Numbered from the stretch's first letter, positions 1 through 8,103 are shown. The stretch is 17,651 nt of DNA from Cylindrotheca closterium (GCA_933822405.4 CAKOGP040001801.1:1-17651), one strand, 5' to 3'. The notes: generated by a model from the letters alone, not told the origin. Made by a program: numbers and translations.

Positions 1-1125
1 TCTTCCATTCCATCTTTGGTAACAGTCTGTCTGGGCATTTTGGAGACATATGGTCTTCGTTGCCACATACATAACATGCTGCCTTCTTTCCATCCTTTGG
101 TTTCCCCTTTCCTTTTCCTTTGCCTTTGCCTTTGCCTTTGCCTTTATTAGGTTGGTCGTTTCCTTGGCAGAGGTTCACTCCCGGAGTTTTACTCACTTCC
201 ATGTGAATTTTCAACATATCCTGCGCTTTGCTGACCGTCTTTGGATAATAATCCACTTCTCTGCAATAGCTCGTCTGAAGATCCAGCATCAGAGGAGCTG
301 TCTCGTTCGATCGCTGTTGCATAGAAATCCTGTTGCCAGAACGGCTTCAAAGATATCATCCTTGAACTTGTTGTGAGCAGCAGTATCGGTGCTAGCAATA
401 GCAGCATACGCTTTCGTCTTGACTGCAAAATCTCGGAACCAGGCCACGCCATATAGATCTTGAAGGTTTTCGGCCTGTCTCAAGAATCGTTCCGTGAAAT
501 GCATCAAGTTTTCCGTTGTTCCTTGCTTCATAGCAAAGAACTTTTGATTCCCTTCCCAGAAATCCAAGAAGTCATACTCAGCATCAGCACTCTTCTTCAT
601 GAATCGTTCGATACGTTTCAAGAGTTCGATCGGATCTTCAAGAGTAGTCGTGAAATTGGCTTCACCTCGAAGCTTGATATCCATCGCCTTCGTCACAAAC
701 TTCAACATGATGTTTGATTTGACGGTTCTCTTGTTTGTCTCGAAGTATGCTGATCTTCGCATGTTCTTGTCGAGCTTTGCAGAATATAGAATCTTGCTTT
801 GGGCCATCTCTGTTTCTCTTGCAACAGCTTCAGTTTGAGTTGGAGCGTTCAATCTTGGAGCGATCGCATTGAAGTCGATCGACTTTCCATCTCGAATTGA
901 TTTCACCATGTCTTCCGAACATTTCATTCCAGAAGCTTGGATGTAGTCAATCACTCTTTCCTCGGCATCTTCGTACGACGATCTTGCCTTTTCATCGTTT
1001 TCATCTTTCGTTGAAAATAGATGTTTCACAACTGTTGAACTCGAGTTGCTCTTGACTTTCTGAGTAGTCATACGTCCTCTTCCACCACCGGATGAAGAAC
1101 GTCCCATCGTCAACGAATCACTCAC
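1..1125 (-). pseudogene. Ty1/copia gag, frameshifted, 3' part runs off the window
   Basis: This is the capsid/nucleocapsid gene of a copia retrotransposon, read leftwards. The first 268 or so codons are open in one frame from the ATG at 1125. They include a gag core with aromatic-rich 'DFLDFWEG' and 'FTERFLRQAE' stretches, typical of diatom copia gag. That frame stops at 289-291. The homologous reading continues in another frame from about 322 (reads MQQRSNETAPLMLDLQTSY), so a one-base indel lies near 320-330. The downstream frame is open to the window edge. It holds a Lys-Gly repeat and then a CCHC zinc knuckle (CX2CX4HX4C, bases 35-76), which binds RNA in nucleocapsid proteins. Protease, integrase and RT would lie left of base 1. 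The N-terminus is Ser/Gly/Arg rich. The family assignment is firm. The broken state rests on the single visible frameshift, which could also be a sequencing error. Confidence 0.85.
117..145. repeat. CCTTTG hexamer repeat inside gag (Lys-Gly tract)
   Basis: CCTTTG is repeated 4.8 times without error. On the minus strand this encodes alternating Lys-Gly just before the zinc knuckle, so it is a coding microsatellite in a basic RNA-binding tail. Its length probably varies between copies. Confidence 0.85.
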
Positions 1126-1175
1126 TCCTTTGTAGATAAGGCAGTGCTGTTCTTGACGTAAATTTGTTTTGTTGC

Positions 1176-1189
1176 CTTTTGTGATTGAA
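1176..1189 (-). promoter_or_regulatory. Primer-binding-site position, complementary to its own LTR (family A)
   Basis: On the minus (sense) strand the 14 bases directly after the LTR end read TTCAATCACAAAAG. They do not look like a usual tRNA primer site such as one beginning TGG. They are perfectly complementary, in the antiparallel sense, to bases 1368-1381 of the same LTR, and pairing extends one base into the LTR end (1190 with 1367). Minus-strand DNA synthesis would start here, so the LTR copy could act as primer. The same LTR stretch is kept in the second family A LTR at 12787-12800. Confidence 0.6.
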
Positions 1190-1697
1190 TGTTAGAATGA
1201 AGCAAAATGTGCTCTATCGTGAGTGCCTTTAGCGCTCAGAACAAACTCTCTGCAATCTAAATTTGTAATCGACTGTACAACACTTTCACGACAATAGTTC
1301 TCCTGTGTCTAGGTATACTTTGAGTGAAATTGTTCCTATTTGATTAATGTTTGGCTTGAATTGATGATTCAATCACAAAAGTAAGTTCAACAATTTTCCC
1401 TTGGAAAATCCCTTGTTTACAGAACTTGATTCGACCTCTACGACGATTCTGTGTTGGATACAGTACTTTGGGACATATTGTATTATTCCCTACTGCATTG
1501 TACACAACATCGATATCTCACTTGTATAGGGTCATTCCCTTTTTGTGTGGATGTAGTTTGTCCGACAGACTTGCGTCCGGCATACTTGCGGCGAATCCCG
1601 ACATCACGATCAAAGTACGATCGTACGTGTCGAAAACTTTGTACTTGAATAGTTTCCTTTTGGAACGTAAAAACTCATATTTCGTCATATCCCAACA
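1190..1697 (-). repeat. LTR, family A (5' LTR of the copia element at the left edge)
   Basis: This is a 508-bp repeat beginning TGTTAG and ending CCCAACA on the plus strand, so it has the standard TG...CA ends. It is repeated in the same orientation at 12617-13113 with about 94% identity by eye plus a few short indels (one of 9 bp). Gag begins 64 bp inside it on the minus strand, which makes it the 5' LTR. It should hold the promoter. I see no clear TATA box upstream of the presumed start of R near 1381. No target-site duplication can be tested, because the other end of the element is outside the window. Confidence 0.88.
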
Positions 1698-1993
1698 GTT
1701 AGAATGGAACGCACGGCCTATTGTCTCGCTCTGGCGCCCCAACGCCGTCTCCTTCACCGCTTCTTCCACCCGGCCCAGGCCCCCTAATCCCGTTTCAAGG
1801 AACCAACGCCCCGAAATCACCCCGCCTTGTCGCGGGTAGAGTTGGGATCCCCTCGATCCTGACTAGAGCAACTTCTGTCCACTAGATGTCTCCAATGGTT
1901 CAAACTAGTTGTTGACTCGTCGCTTCACGGTACTTGACCTTTACAGCCGCTTATCCCACCGGCAATTGTATGCGCTAGATAGCATTTAATCGA
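1698..1993. other. GC-rich spacer without a gene
   Basis: The stretch lies between the family A LTR and the DNA transposon. It is clearly richer in G and C than its surroundings, with runs such as CGGCCCAGGCCCCC. I find no domain-bearing frame, no tRNA that folds convincingly, and no match to the other repeats here. The first bases (GTTAGAATGGAA) resemble the start of the LTR (TGTTAGAATGAA), which may be chance or part of an older LTR end. It could be unique host DNA or an unrecognised element. Confidence 0.5.
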
Positions 1994-2023
1994 TGGACCC
2001 CCCTTAGGCCGAAAAGTTCGGGC
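1994..2023 (+). repeat. Left terminal inverted repeat
   Basis: The outer 17 bases (TGGACCCCCCTTAGGCC) match the reverse complement of the right end exactly. After two to three variable bases a second block of 11 (AAAGTTCGGGC) also matches exactly. A subterminal hairpin follows at 2036-2053 (TCGTGA, six-base loop, TCACGA). Confidence 0.9.
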
Positions 2024-2116
2024 GATTCGGATTTTTCGTGAAAAAAGTCACGATCGGAAACGAAACACACCGAAACATAATGACAATGGCTCCACTTTAC
2101 GGCATTATTTGTACTA

Positions 2117-3814
2117 GTGATGGGTATTAACGATCAAAATAACATCCTGTGGAAGTCTTCCAAGGTAGAATTCCTTTCTATTATCTATTTATTGGAGCAA
2201 CATCACCGCCTCCGTCGATACAACAATCATACCACAAGGATCCGTCCAAGAATCTCAATTGATATATCTCTGCTCGGATATCTCTTTTTGAGCAAATCAA
2301 TCTTGTGTCCAGCTAGAACAGTCTTCATTATTGCAACATTCTTTGCAGAGAGAGGCGTGGATGTGATCCTGGATGCGGACGGTCCAGTTCGCCATCATTC
2401 GAAAAGAGCCCATCAAGATCGTGTTGCAAAAAGACATCGCGTCCGAATTCAACTTATGGAGAACCGGGCAACTCTAGCAAATCTGATCAACCATCCCAAT
2501 CCAAACAATGCAGTTCTAGCGCAAAAGGGGAAATTGATAAAACAGATTCGCGGAAAGGAAAATCAGCAGCAGAGAGGTCTTCCTCCGGACTTCATTGACA
2601 AAATTGATTATTTGGTGAAGTCTTTTGCAAGCACGAATGGAAGCAGCATAGTGCTTCAAAAGTCTTTATGGCAAGCCGATCCAGCCATCGCAAAGCGTGC
2701 TATTAATGGTGATGTTGATGCAATCTTGTCGGGTGACTCTGATTTTGCAATGTACGTGGGTGGAGGTGGACCTGATGGATGTGGCGACATCATGCTACGG
2801 AATCCAACATTGGGCAAGCGCAACACACATCTGGAAAGCCTTCAGATATGGACCGGGCAGAAGAACGTTGTGAATTATATCAATGAGATTCTAAAACCGA
2901 AAGTGCGACAGTCCATCTTTCAAAAGGATCCACAGCATCCCATCTTTGATGGCTTGGATCAAATTCGTTTTCGTGCTCTTTTCGCGCTTGCCCTTGGTTG
3001 CGATGCATTGCCTGGAGGTATTGATGGTTTTGGAGCAAAGAAAGCAAGCATAATCAGATCAAAAATTGATTTCAGCGCGGACCCAGCAGTTGCCAAGGAA
3101 GAGTTACTGAAACATCTAGTGGCTGCTTCATTGATTTCAAAACCCAAGATTTACAGGCATGTTCCAGCAGGACTCACACGAGAAGACTTCATCTGCCTGT
3201 CAGACAGTCTCATCTACGAGCCAACACATAGTGGATACTTGACCGGCCACAAGCCAGCAGCATTAGAAAAATACAATATTGACTTTGCAGAGGAGGGTGC
3301 TGGTGTCGCATGCCGGAGCAATGGAGCAGCATCTGAGACTTGTAAGGGGTGCTTCTCTTACGGTCATCATGCTTTTCTAAAAGCCGAAGGCGCACACCAG
3401 TGCAACTTTTGCAAACACCCAGTCTGCCGTTCTTGCCTTTGGGATCCGTCATTGCGAAACAAGAATGCCAATAGGAGCCAGCTTGTTTGTTTGCCTTGCA
3501 AAGTTGAATCATTTCTTGGGGTTGATGAGGTGACAGAAAGGGACATGCGGCAGTTTCTATCTGAGCACCATGTCTATTGTCCGGCAAATGCAAAGTATGA
3601 AGCTGTTTTGGATTTGTATCATAGGCACAACTCAGGTGATGACGATTTATTTTCAGAGGCCATCAACAAAGTACAATATCCCTTGTTGCCGTCATCTGCA
3701 CTCCACTCTTCCAAACTCTTTCAACCTGATGGCAAGATACATCCAATCACTGATGACATTGAATTGATACTGCCAAATTCATCTTTGGTTATTTTCAAGG
3801 CGATCCTTGCTTAG
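2117..3814 (+). CDS. XPG/FEN-like nuclease with Cys8 zinc finger (N-terminal part of transposase)
   Basis: The open frame has 565 codons and its ATG lies 93 bp inside the left TIR. Residues 1-90 resemble the XPG N region: MGIN start, 'SIDIS' (D49) and 'ILDADGP' (D86, D88). Residues 185-215 match the XPG I region, with 'DAILSGDSDF' giving metal-binding D207 and D209. Residues 284-312 match the helix-hairpin segment after the I region ('ALGCDALPGGIDGFGAKKA'). The usual EAEA motif reads QADP, so one acidic ligand differs. A zinc-binding region follows, with cysteines at 409, 412, 429, 432, 437, 440, 458 and 461, a CXXC pattern similar to FYVE/RING fingers. The protein would cleave structured or flap DNA during transposition (inference). 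The frame stops at 3812-3814, but the related reading continues in another frame from about 3763, so this is probably the first part of one larger protein. Confidence 0.75.
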   Translation: MMGINDQNNILWKSSKVEFLSIIYLLEQHHRLRRYNNHTTRIRPRISIDISLLGYLFLSKSILCPARTVFIIATFFAERGVDVILDADGPVRHHSKRAHQDRVAKRHRVRIQLMENRATLANLINHPNPNNAVLAQKGKLIKQIRGKENQQQRGLPPDFIDKIDYLVKSFASTNGSSIVLQKSLWQADPAIAKRAINGDVDAILSGDSDFAMYVGGGGPDGCGDIMLRNPTLGKRNTHLESLQIWTGQKNVVNYINEILKPKVRQSIFQKDPQHPIFDGLDQIRFRALFALALGCDALPGGIDGFGAKKASIIRSKIDFSADPAVAKEELLKHLVAASLISKPKIYRHVPAGLTREDFICLSDSLIYEPTHSGYLTGHKPAALEKYNIDFAEEGAGVACRSNGAASETCKGCFSYGHHAFLKAEGAHQCNFCKHPVCRSCLWDPSLRNKNANRSQLVCLPCKVESFLGVDEVTERDMRQFLSEHHVYCPANAKYEAVLDLYHRHNSGDDDLFSEAINKVQYPLLPSSALHSSKLFQPDGKIHPITDDIELILPNSSLVIFKAILA

Positions 3815-4152
3815 TTGTTCTGGACCACAAAGTGAAAGCTTCTATGCGGAAGACTGAATACTCTGTTGAATGCGCTTTCACTGCAGAACATCTTGTTGCC
3901 AGTACATGCGAATGTAAAGCTGGGTGCAAGAACAAATGCTTGAACAATTTGGGAACGGAACGAGTACTTTGCACCCATGGGCTTGTTCCACTTGTTCAAC
4001 TATCGCAGTTGCTGTTTACTTTCTTGGCTGAGGACCTGCTGTATGAACTGCGAATCCGTTTGGTTACAGATGACGATGGTTTCTCTCAATTGGACCTGGA
4101 AAGTGGAGAGCGGGAAAGTTTCAGAGTGGCAAAAGCACCACTTGTAGATTGA
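3763..4152 (+). pseudogene. SWIM-type zinc motif segment of the same transposase, out of frame
   Basis: This frame opens at 3763 with no ATG at its head and stops at 4150-4152. It overlaps the tail of the nuclease frame. It reads through 'VKASMRKTEYSVECAF' into 'STCECKAGC' and then 'RVLCTHGLVPLV'. That is the CXC...CXH pattern of SWIM zinc motifs, known in several transposases and in MULE-type proteins as a DNA- or protein-binding module. Its position between nuclease and DDE domain, and the overlaps at both ends, indicate one ancestral coding region split by indels near 3763-3814 and near 4149. I looked for GT...AG introns at both joins and saw none that fit well. Spliced expression is not excluded. 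Confidence 0.6.
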
Positions 4153-5462
4153 CGGATGGATCAACAAAATGTATCAGGGTTAAAGGTTTTATGGCACCAA
4201 TTGGTACTGGGGGAAAAGGATTTCGCACCCCAACTAAAACTCTAAGCAAAGGTGTGAGTTCTGACAGACTACTGTTTCGGCAGATCCACGAAACAAAAAC
4301 ATGTAGCGAATTTGCATTGGCTATGCAGCAGCGCCACGAAGTGGAGGATGTTGTGCTGGGGAATCAGTCATGGGATGACATTAACAAGCGATTGATTGCA
4401 GCAGCAGGACTTGATGTACACTGTGGGAACACTGGCACACCAAAAAGAAAGAAATTGGCAGAGGCACTGGCAAGAAAGAAATTGGCGGAGGCTGAGGATG
4501 TTGCGAGCAAGAGGAAAGAAGAGGAGACCAAGCCAAGTGTCATACCCGATGATTTGACTCCAAACGAAGTAAAGCGCCGTACAGGATTTGACAATTTACC
4601 GAAGCTGCTTGCCTATGCCATGGTGGTTTGTGATGGTAGTTTGGATTGTCTCTTTGCAACATCGTCCAAACTCACTTGGGTTGAAGAGTGGTTGTTCTAT
4701 TTCGAGTTCAAGTATGGTCGGACTGCTGTAAGAATGCAAGACTTTGAGAAAGCATACAGGAGCTCAGAATACCCCCTTCGAAAAGTACTGAAGCAAAAGT
4801 TTTCTCTTGAGAATGGAACACGCAATCGGTGGCCTATGTATGCTACCTACAAAGAAGACGCAAAGTTTCGTGGCGAACAATGGGATTTCTACTTTGATCG
4901 GCGAAGTGGGGAGAGAATTGTTATGCATGATGCAACCGGAATTCCTCTGCCATGTCCTTCAAATGCAGAGCTTCAACGAGCACTTTTCAGTGACTACTAT
5001 GGTACTACATGCGCAAAGGCAGGAGTCAGCAACCAACTTTGTGGTTGGATGCGAGGAATGCCTTTAATGACTGGTAGAATCACAGATTCTCAGATGATCA
5101 AAGACTCAGACGTACTGGTGGCACAACGGAAGTTTTCAGAGGCAGATCATTCTTCAGACAAACCATTCAACAATGTACTTGACAAAGGATTCCGAAACAC
5201 CCTTGATGCAAGCATGGAAGGCCAACGTTGCATGCAACCAAAGTACTCAAAAGGTGATATCCAATTTACGGGAAAGGCAACTTTGCACTCTGCTATTATT
5301 GCTGTGATACGATCTGGAAATGAGCGTGCTGTTCAACGTTGTAAAATGTCATGGTTCTTGAAACGTGGGTGTGCATACCAACTGTGGGATACTCATCTAT
5401 TATGTGACATTTGGGACACTTGGACGTTTCAAGTGAACTTCATGTATGATAAGTTCCTCTAG
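4149..5462 (+). CDS. DDE transposase domain (C-terminal part of TIR transposon protein)
   Basis: The open frame has 437 codons (the first is TTG, so no natural start is implied). Residues 95-130 are a Lys/Glu/Ala-rich, probably coiled-coil linker containing a repeated KKLAEALAR-type unit (27-bp DNA repeat from 4445). Residues 235-437 look like an RNase H-fold transposase of the Harbinger/DDE_4 style. Candidate catalytic residues are D261 in 'MHDATGI', D345 in 'VLDKGFR' and E392 in 'GNERAVQR', and 'QLCGWMRGMPLMTGRITDS' sits between the first two. It would cut and join the TIR ends. It ends 'FMYDKFL' 140 bp before the right TIR. The triad is my assignment by motif and has not been aligned. Nothing in this frame looks damaged, so the catalytic part may still be intact. 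Confidence 0.75.
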   Translation: MTDGSTKCIRVKGFMAPIGTGGKGFRTPTKTLSKGVSSDRLLFRQIHETKTCSEFALAMQQRHEVEDVVLGNQSWDDINKRLIAAAGLDVHCGNTGTPKRKKLAEALARKKLAEAEDVASKRKEEETKPSVIPDDLTPNEVKRRTGFDNLPKLLAYAMVVCDGSLDCLFATSSKLTWVEEWLFYFEFKYGRTAVRMQDFEKAYRSSEYPLRKVLKQKFSLENGTRNRWPMYATYKEDAKFRGEQWDFYFDRRSGERIVMHDATGIPLPCPSNAELQRALFSDYYGTTCAKAGVSNQLCGWMRGMPLMTGRITDSQMIKDSDVLVAQRKFSEADHSSDKPFNNVLDKGFRNTLDASMEGQRCMQPKYSKGDIQFTGKATLHSAIIAVIRSGNERAVQRCKMSWFLKRGCAYQLWDTHLLCDIWDTWTFQVNFMYDKFL

Positions 5463-5601
5463 ATATTTGTTATAATTACTGGATCTTCCTTCTTGTATTG
5501 ATTCATAGTCCAATAATAGGCTGAATGGGGGTACGACAATTGTTCAATTTCTACTAAATACAATTGTTTTCGATTGGAAAGTCCGTACTTCGTCCGTGTT
5601 T
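5463..5601. other. 3' untranslated/subterminal region of the TIR transposon
   Basis: No coding content is seen. The palindrome ACAATTGT occurs twice (5536-5543 and 5560-5567), and GTCCGT occurs twice just inside the right TIR. Such subterminal repeats are often transposase-binding sites, which is inference here. Confidence 0.4.
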
Positions 5602-5632
5602 GCCCGAACTTTGTTGGCCTAAGGGGGGTCCA
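5602..5632 (-). repeat. Right terminal inverted repeat
   Basis: This is the reverse complement of the left end: 17 outer bases are identical, then a 3-base variable step, then 11 identical bases ending GGGC. It is directly followed by TTAAT. Confidence 0.9.
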
Positions 5633-5681
5633 TTAATGTTTCAGTTATTATTATCACCACGCTATTCTGATTGCTTGTTGC

Positions 5682-7318
5682 ATGATGCAGATCAAGGCCA
5701 AATTCGATACTGACGAAGGTCTGAACTTCATTCAACTGTATTACATCAATCAAGGACTGAAGAAGTTTGGTGATGATGGAAAGGATGCTGTGGATAAGGA
5801 ATTGAGACAAATGCTCCTGGGAGATTGTTTCACTCCCAAATTTGTGAAAGACATGACCGCATCTGAGCGAAAGAAGGCCCAATCAGCGATGATGTTACTC
5901 GCGGATACCGAGGCGATGGAACTCGTGAATGGTTATCGCAAGAGGACCCTGCAAGCCCGACTGCTTTGCAAGAAGGAATCACCACTACTTGTGTTATTGA
6001 TGCACACAAAGGTAGAGATATAATGACGATGGACATGCCTATCGCTTTCATTCAAACTTATATGCCCAAAGCTAAGGAAGGAGAAGATCGTGTCTACATG
6101 AAAATCACTGGCATGATGGTCCAGATATTGATTGACATGGCCCCAGAGTATCGCAAATATGTTGTATTAGAGAACGGAAAGCGAGTAATCTATGTGCGGG
6201 TACTACGTGCTATATATGGGATGTTGCAATCAATCCTCCTATTCTATAATCAGTTTCAAAGTGATTTGGAGGCAAAGGGATTTGTTTTCAATCCATATGA
6301 CCTGTGCGTTGCTAACAAAGTTGACAATGAAAAACAGCAAACGATCAGATTTCATGTTGACGATCTTATGTCAAGTCATATGGATCCGAAAGCAAAATGT
6401 AAGTGGTTGAACATGAGGTATGGTTCAATCAAGGCATGTACAATCATCAGAGGAAAGATACACAGATACCTTGGAATGGCTTTGGATTTCTTGGTGAAAG
6501 GAAAAGTCAAAATCCGCATGGATGACTATGTTAAGAACATGTTGGAAGATTTTCCTATCAAGTTCAACAAGGATTCAAAGCAGGAAACACCAGCTGGTAA
6601 TGATTTACTGGAAGCTGGTAAAGGGAAGTTACTCAGTGCTGAGTACCGCCAGATCTTTCATACTACTGTTACAAGGGGACTTAATGTCTCTAAAAGAGCT
6701 CGTTTGGATATCCATCACACGATTACCATTCTTGCCTCAAGAGTTCGAGAACCTACAGAGTCTGATTGGAAGAAGTGTGTTTGCATGATGCGATATTTGT
6801 TTTGTACATCGTTGTATCACCTGACACTTTCCACAGAATCACTACGAGTCATGAAATGGATGATCAACGCATCATTTGCGGTGCATTTAGATTTCAAGAG
6901 CCGCACTGGCGGCACTCTGTCCTTTGGAGGAGGTGCAGCTCAAGTGATGTTGAAGAAACAAAAGCCAAACAGCAGAAGCAGTACGGAAGCGGAACTGATT
7001 GCTGGTGACGATGTTGTCACGATGATACTATGGACAAAGTTGTTCATGGAGTGGCAAGGGTATCCGATCAAGAAGAATATCTTATATCAGGATAGCAAAA
7101 GCGCAATTCTACTGGAAGAGAATGGTTGCAAGAGCACGGGCAAAAGAAGCCAAGCTATCAATATTCGTTATTTCTTTATCACAGATCAAGTTGAGAAAGG
7201 AAATGTTAAGATCGAATACTGTCCAACTGACAATATGATTGCGGATTTCATGACTAAGCCATTGCAAGGTGAGAAGTTTTGCAAGTTCAGGGATCTGATT
7301 CTTGGTCCACAGGAATAG
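5682..7318 (+). pseudogene. Ty1/copia pol fragment: linker end, reverse transcriptase, RNase H
   Basis: The fragment opens with the copia segment just before RT ('INQGLKKFGDDGKDAVDKELRQ') in one frame. It changes frame near 5890 and then runs open from about 5891 to the stop at 7316-7318. RT shows the first catalytic Asp in 'TMDMPIAF' (bases around 6032) and the HVDD box at about 6353-6364, with the following 'YLGMALDF' stretch. RNase H follows with 'STEAEL' and 'YQDSKSA', ending in the typical 'DFMTKPLQGEKF'. The first RNase H aspartate is changed: the family reads D-A-S-F and this copy reads N-A-S-F, codon AAC at 6866-6868. Gag, protease and integrase are absent upstream, where the DNA transposon lies 50 bp away. 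A purine-rich stretch at 7333-7347 could be its polypurine tract, but I find no LTR after it. Confidence 0.85.
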
Positions 7319-7357
7319 GTCAGACAAGTATTAGGTAGGTTAGGAGTCACCCAAACC

Positions 7358-7429
7358 GTCTGGCCTTTCCCAGTCAATCTGTGACATGGGCAGACCGCGT
7401 TCGCGGTTTCGCAGGTGGGATTGCCAGAC
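7358..7429. repeat. Nested inverted repeat
   Basis: Outer arms GTCTGGCCTTTCCCA (7358-7372) and TGGGATTGCCAGAC (7416-7429) pair imperfectly. They enclose a perfect stem ACCGCG-TT-CGCGGT at 7394-7407. Confidence 0.55.
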
Positions 7430-7489
7430 CAGAGTCGCTTGGTCCCGCGCATAAGAAAAAACTAGTAAATAGGTAAATCGAAGTAGCCA

Positions 7490-7525
7490 CTGGATTGTAT
7501 GAGCTGCAATGCTCATTCAATCCAG
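7490..7525. repeat. Hairpin, 15-bp arms with one mismatch
   Basis: CTGGATTG-T-ATGAGC (7490-7504) pairs with GCTCAT-T-CAATCCAG (7511-7525) across the loop TGCAAT. No U-run follows, so it is not a simple terminator. Confidence 0.7.
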
Positions 7526-8000
7526 GTAACAACAAATAGATACTGGAATTAACATTCAAATAAAAGTCCTTTTATCTTTTTTAGACTAGAGGCATAGGCC
7601 TGTCTGTGTATTATAGCCCTCTCAGTAGGAGAGCTATACAGCCAGAAATTGGCCTCCAACAGTCAGAACCAGCTTGTCACATTTTTGAGGACCAGCCTGG
7701 CTGTTTTAGCCAACAATGGGCAAAGCAAAAGCCTTGCACAAAAACTCAAATTTCCCAAACCTTTACTGGATGTTTGCAATCCAGAAAGGCCGGTACAAAA
7801 CCCACGTACAGAACTCCCGCAGGATTCAGTATGGGATTTTTGTGGCACTCAGGAACACCCAACAGAACAAGGGTTTTTGTAATTGTTGGAAAACAGAAAG
7901 ACCCTCAAAAGTCATTTGTGATCGCGTGGAGGAAAAAGAGCAACTCATACTTAAATAACAAACAAAAACATGAAAAAATCTGATTGGCTAAGGCAAAAGC

Positions 8001-8103
8001 GAGGAGAAGCCACCAAAAGTGAGGACTTTGGTCGCTTCTCCTCAATTTACTCAAAGTTCTCAATTCCCTCAAAGTCCTCATTTTACCCAAAGAAGCGACC
8101 AAA
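8001..8103. repeat. Inverted arms around a three-unit 18-bp tandem repeat
   Basis: GAGGAGAAGC (8001-8010) pairs exactly with GCTTCTCCTC (8034-8043). TTTGGTCGCTTCT (8027-8039) pairs exactly with AGAAGCGACCAAA (8091-8103). Between them are three 18-bp units (8039-8056, 8057-8074, 8075-8092) of the form TCCTCAATTTACTCAAAG with a few substitutions each. The middle arm can pair with either flank, so two alternative stem-loops are possible. Confidence 0.75.

Larger units (their letters stand above)
1994..5632 (+). mobile_element. TIR DNA transposon with XPG-like nuclease, Cys8 zinc finger, SWIM motif and DDE transposase
   Basis: This is a 3639-bp unit bounded by imperfect terminal inverted repeats of about 30 bp that start TGGACCCCCC. 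All its coding frames run rightwards and together give one transposase-type protein. The order is FEN/XPG nuclease (2117-), eight-cysteine zinc finger, SWIM-like CXC...CXH motif, then a DDE integrase-fold domain ending at 5462. From memory, the Academ superfamily of eukaryotic DNA transposons is the one described with an XPG nuclease, so I place it there provisionally. Target-site duplication is unclear: TTAAT abuts the right end (5633-5637), while on the left TTAAT (1986-1990) is separated from the TIR by three bases. Two frame changes suggest a recently decayed copy, because the domains and TIRs are otherwise well kept. Confidence 0.8.

Noticed and set aside
1426..1839. Open frame within and past the family A LTR, with a similar frame at 12845-13279
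   Set aside because: The two proteins resemble each other only because the LTRs are homologous, and both run antisense to the element. The second runs into integrase by chance of frame.
1800..1925. Possible tRNA or other RNA gene in the GC-rich spacer (GGTAGAGTTGG and GGTTCAAACTAG resemble A and B boxes)
   Set aside because: Spacing and stems do not form a cloverleaf that I can support.
3210..3593. 127-codon minus-strand frame with several Cys and His
   Set aside because: It is the antisense shadow of the Cys8 zinc-finger region of the transposon nuclease.
7606..7983. 125-codon plus-strand frame in the spacer, with overlapping frames on both strands
   Set aside because: Composition is ordinary, there is no domain, and open frames overlap in several phases.
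8039..8092. CRISPR-like array of 18-bp units
   Set aside because: The units are contiguous without spacers and only three in number; the context is eukaryotic transposon DNA.
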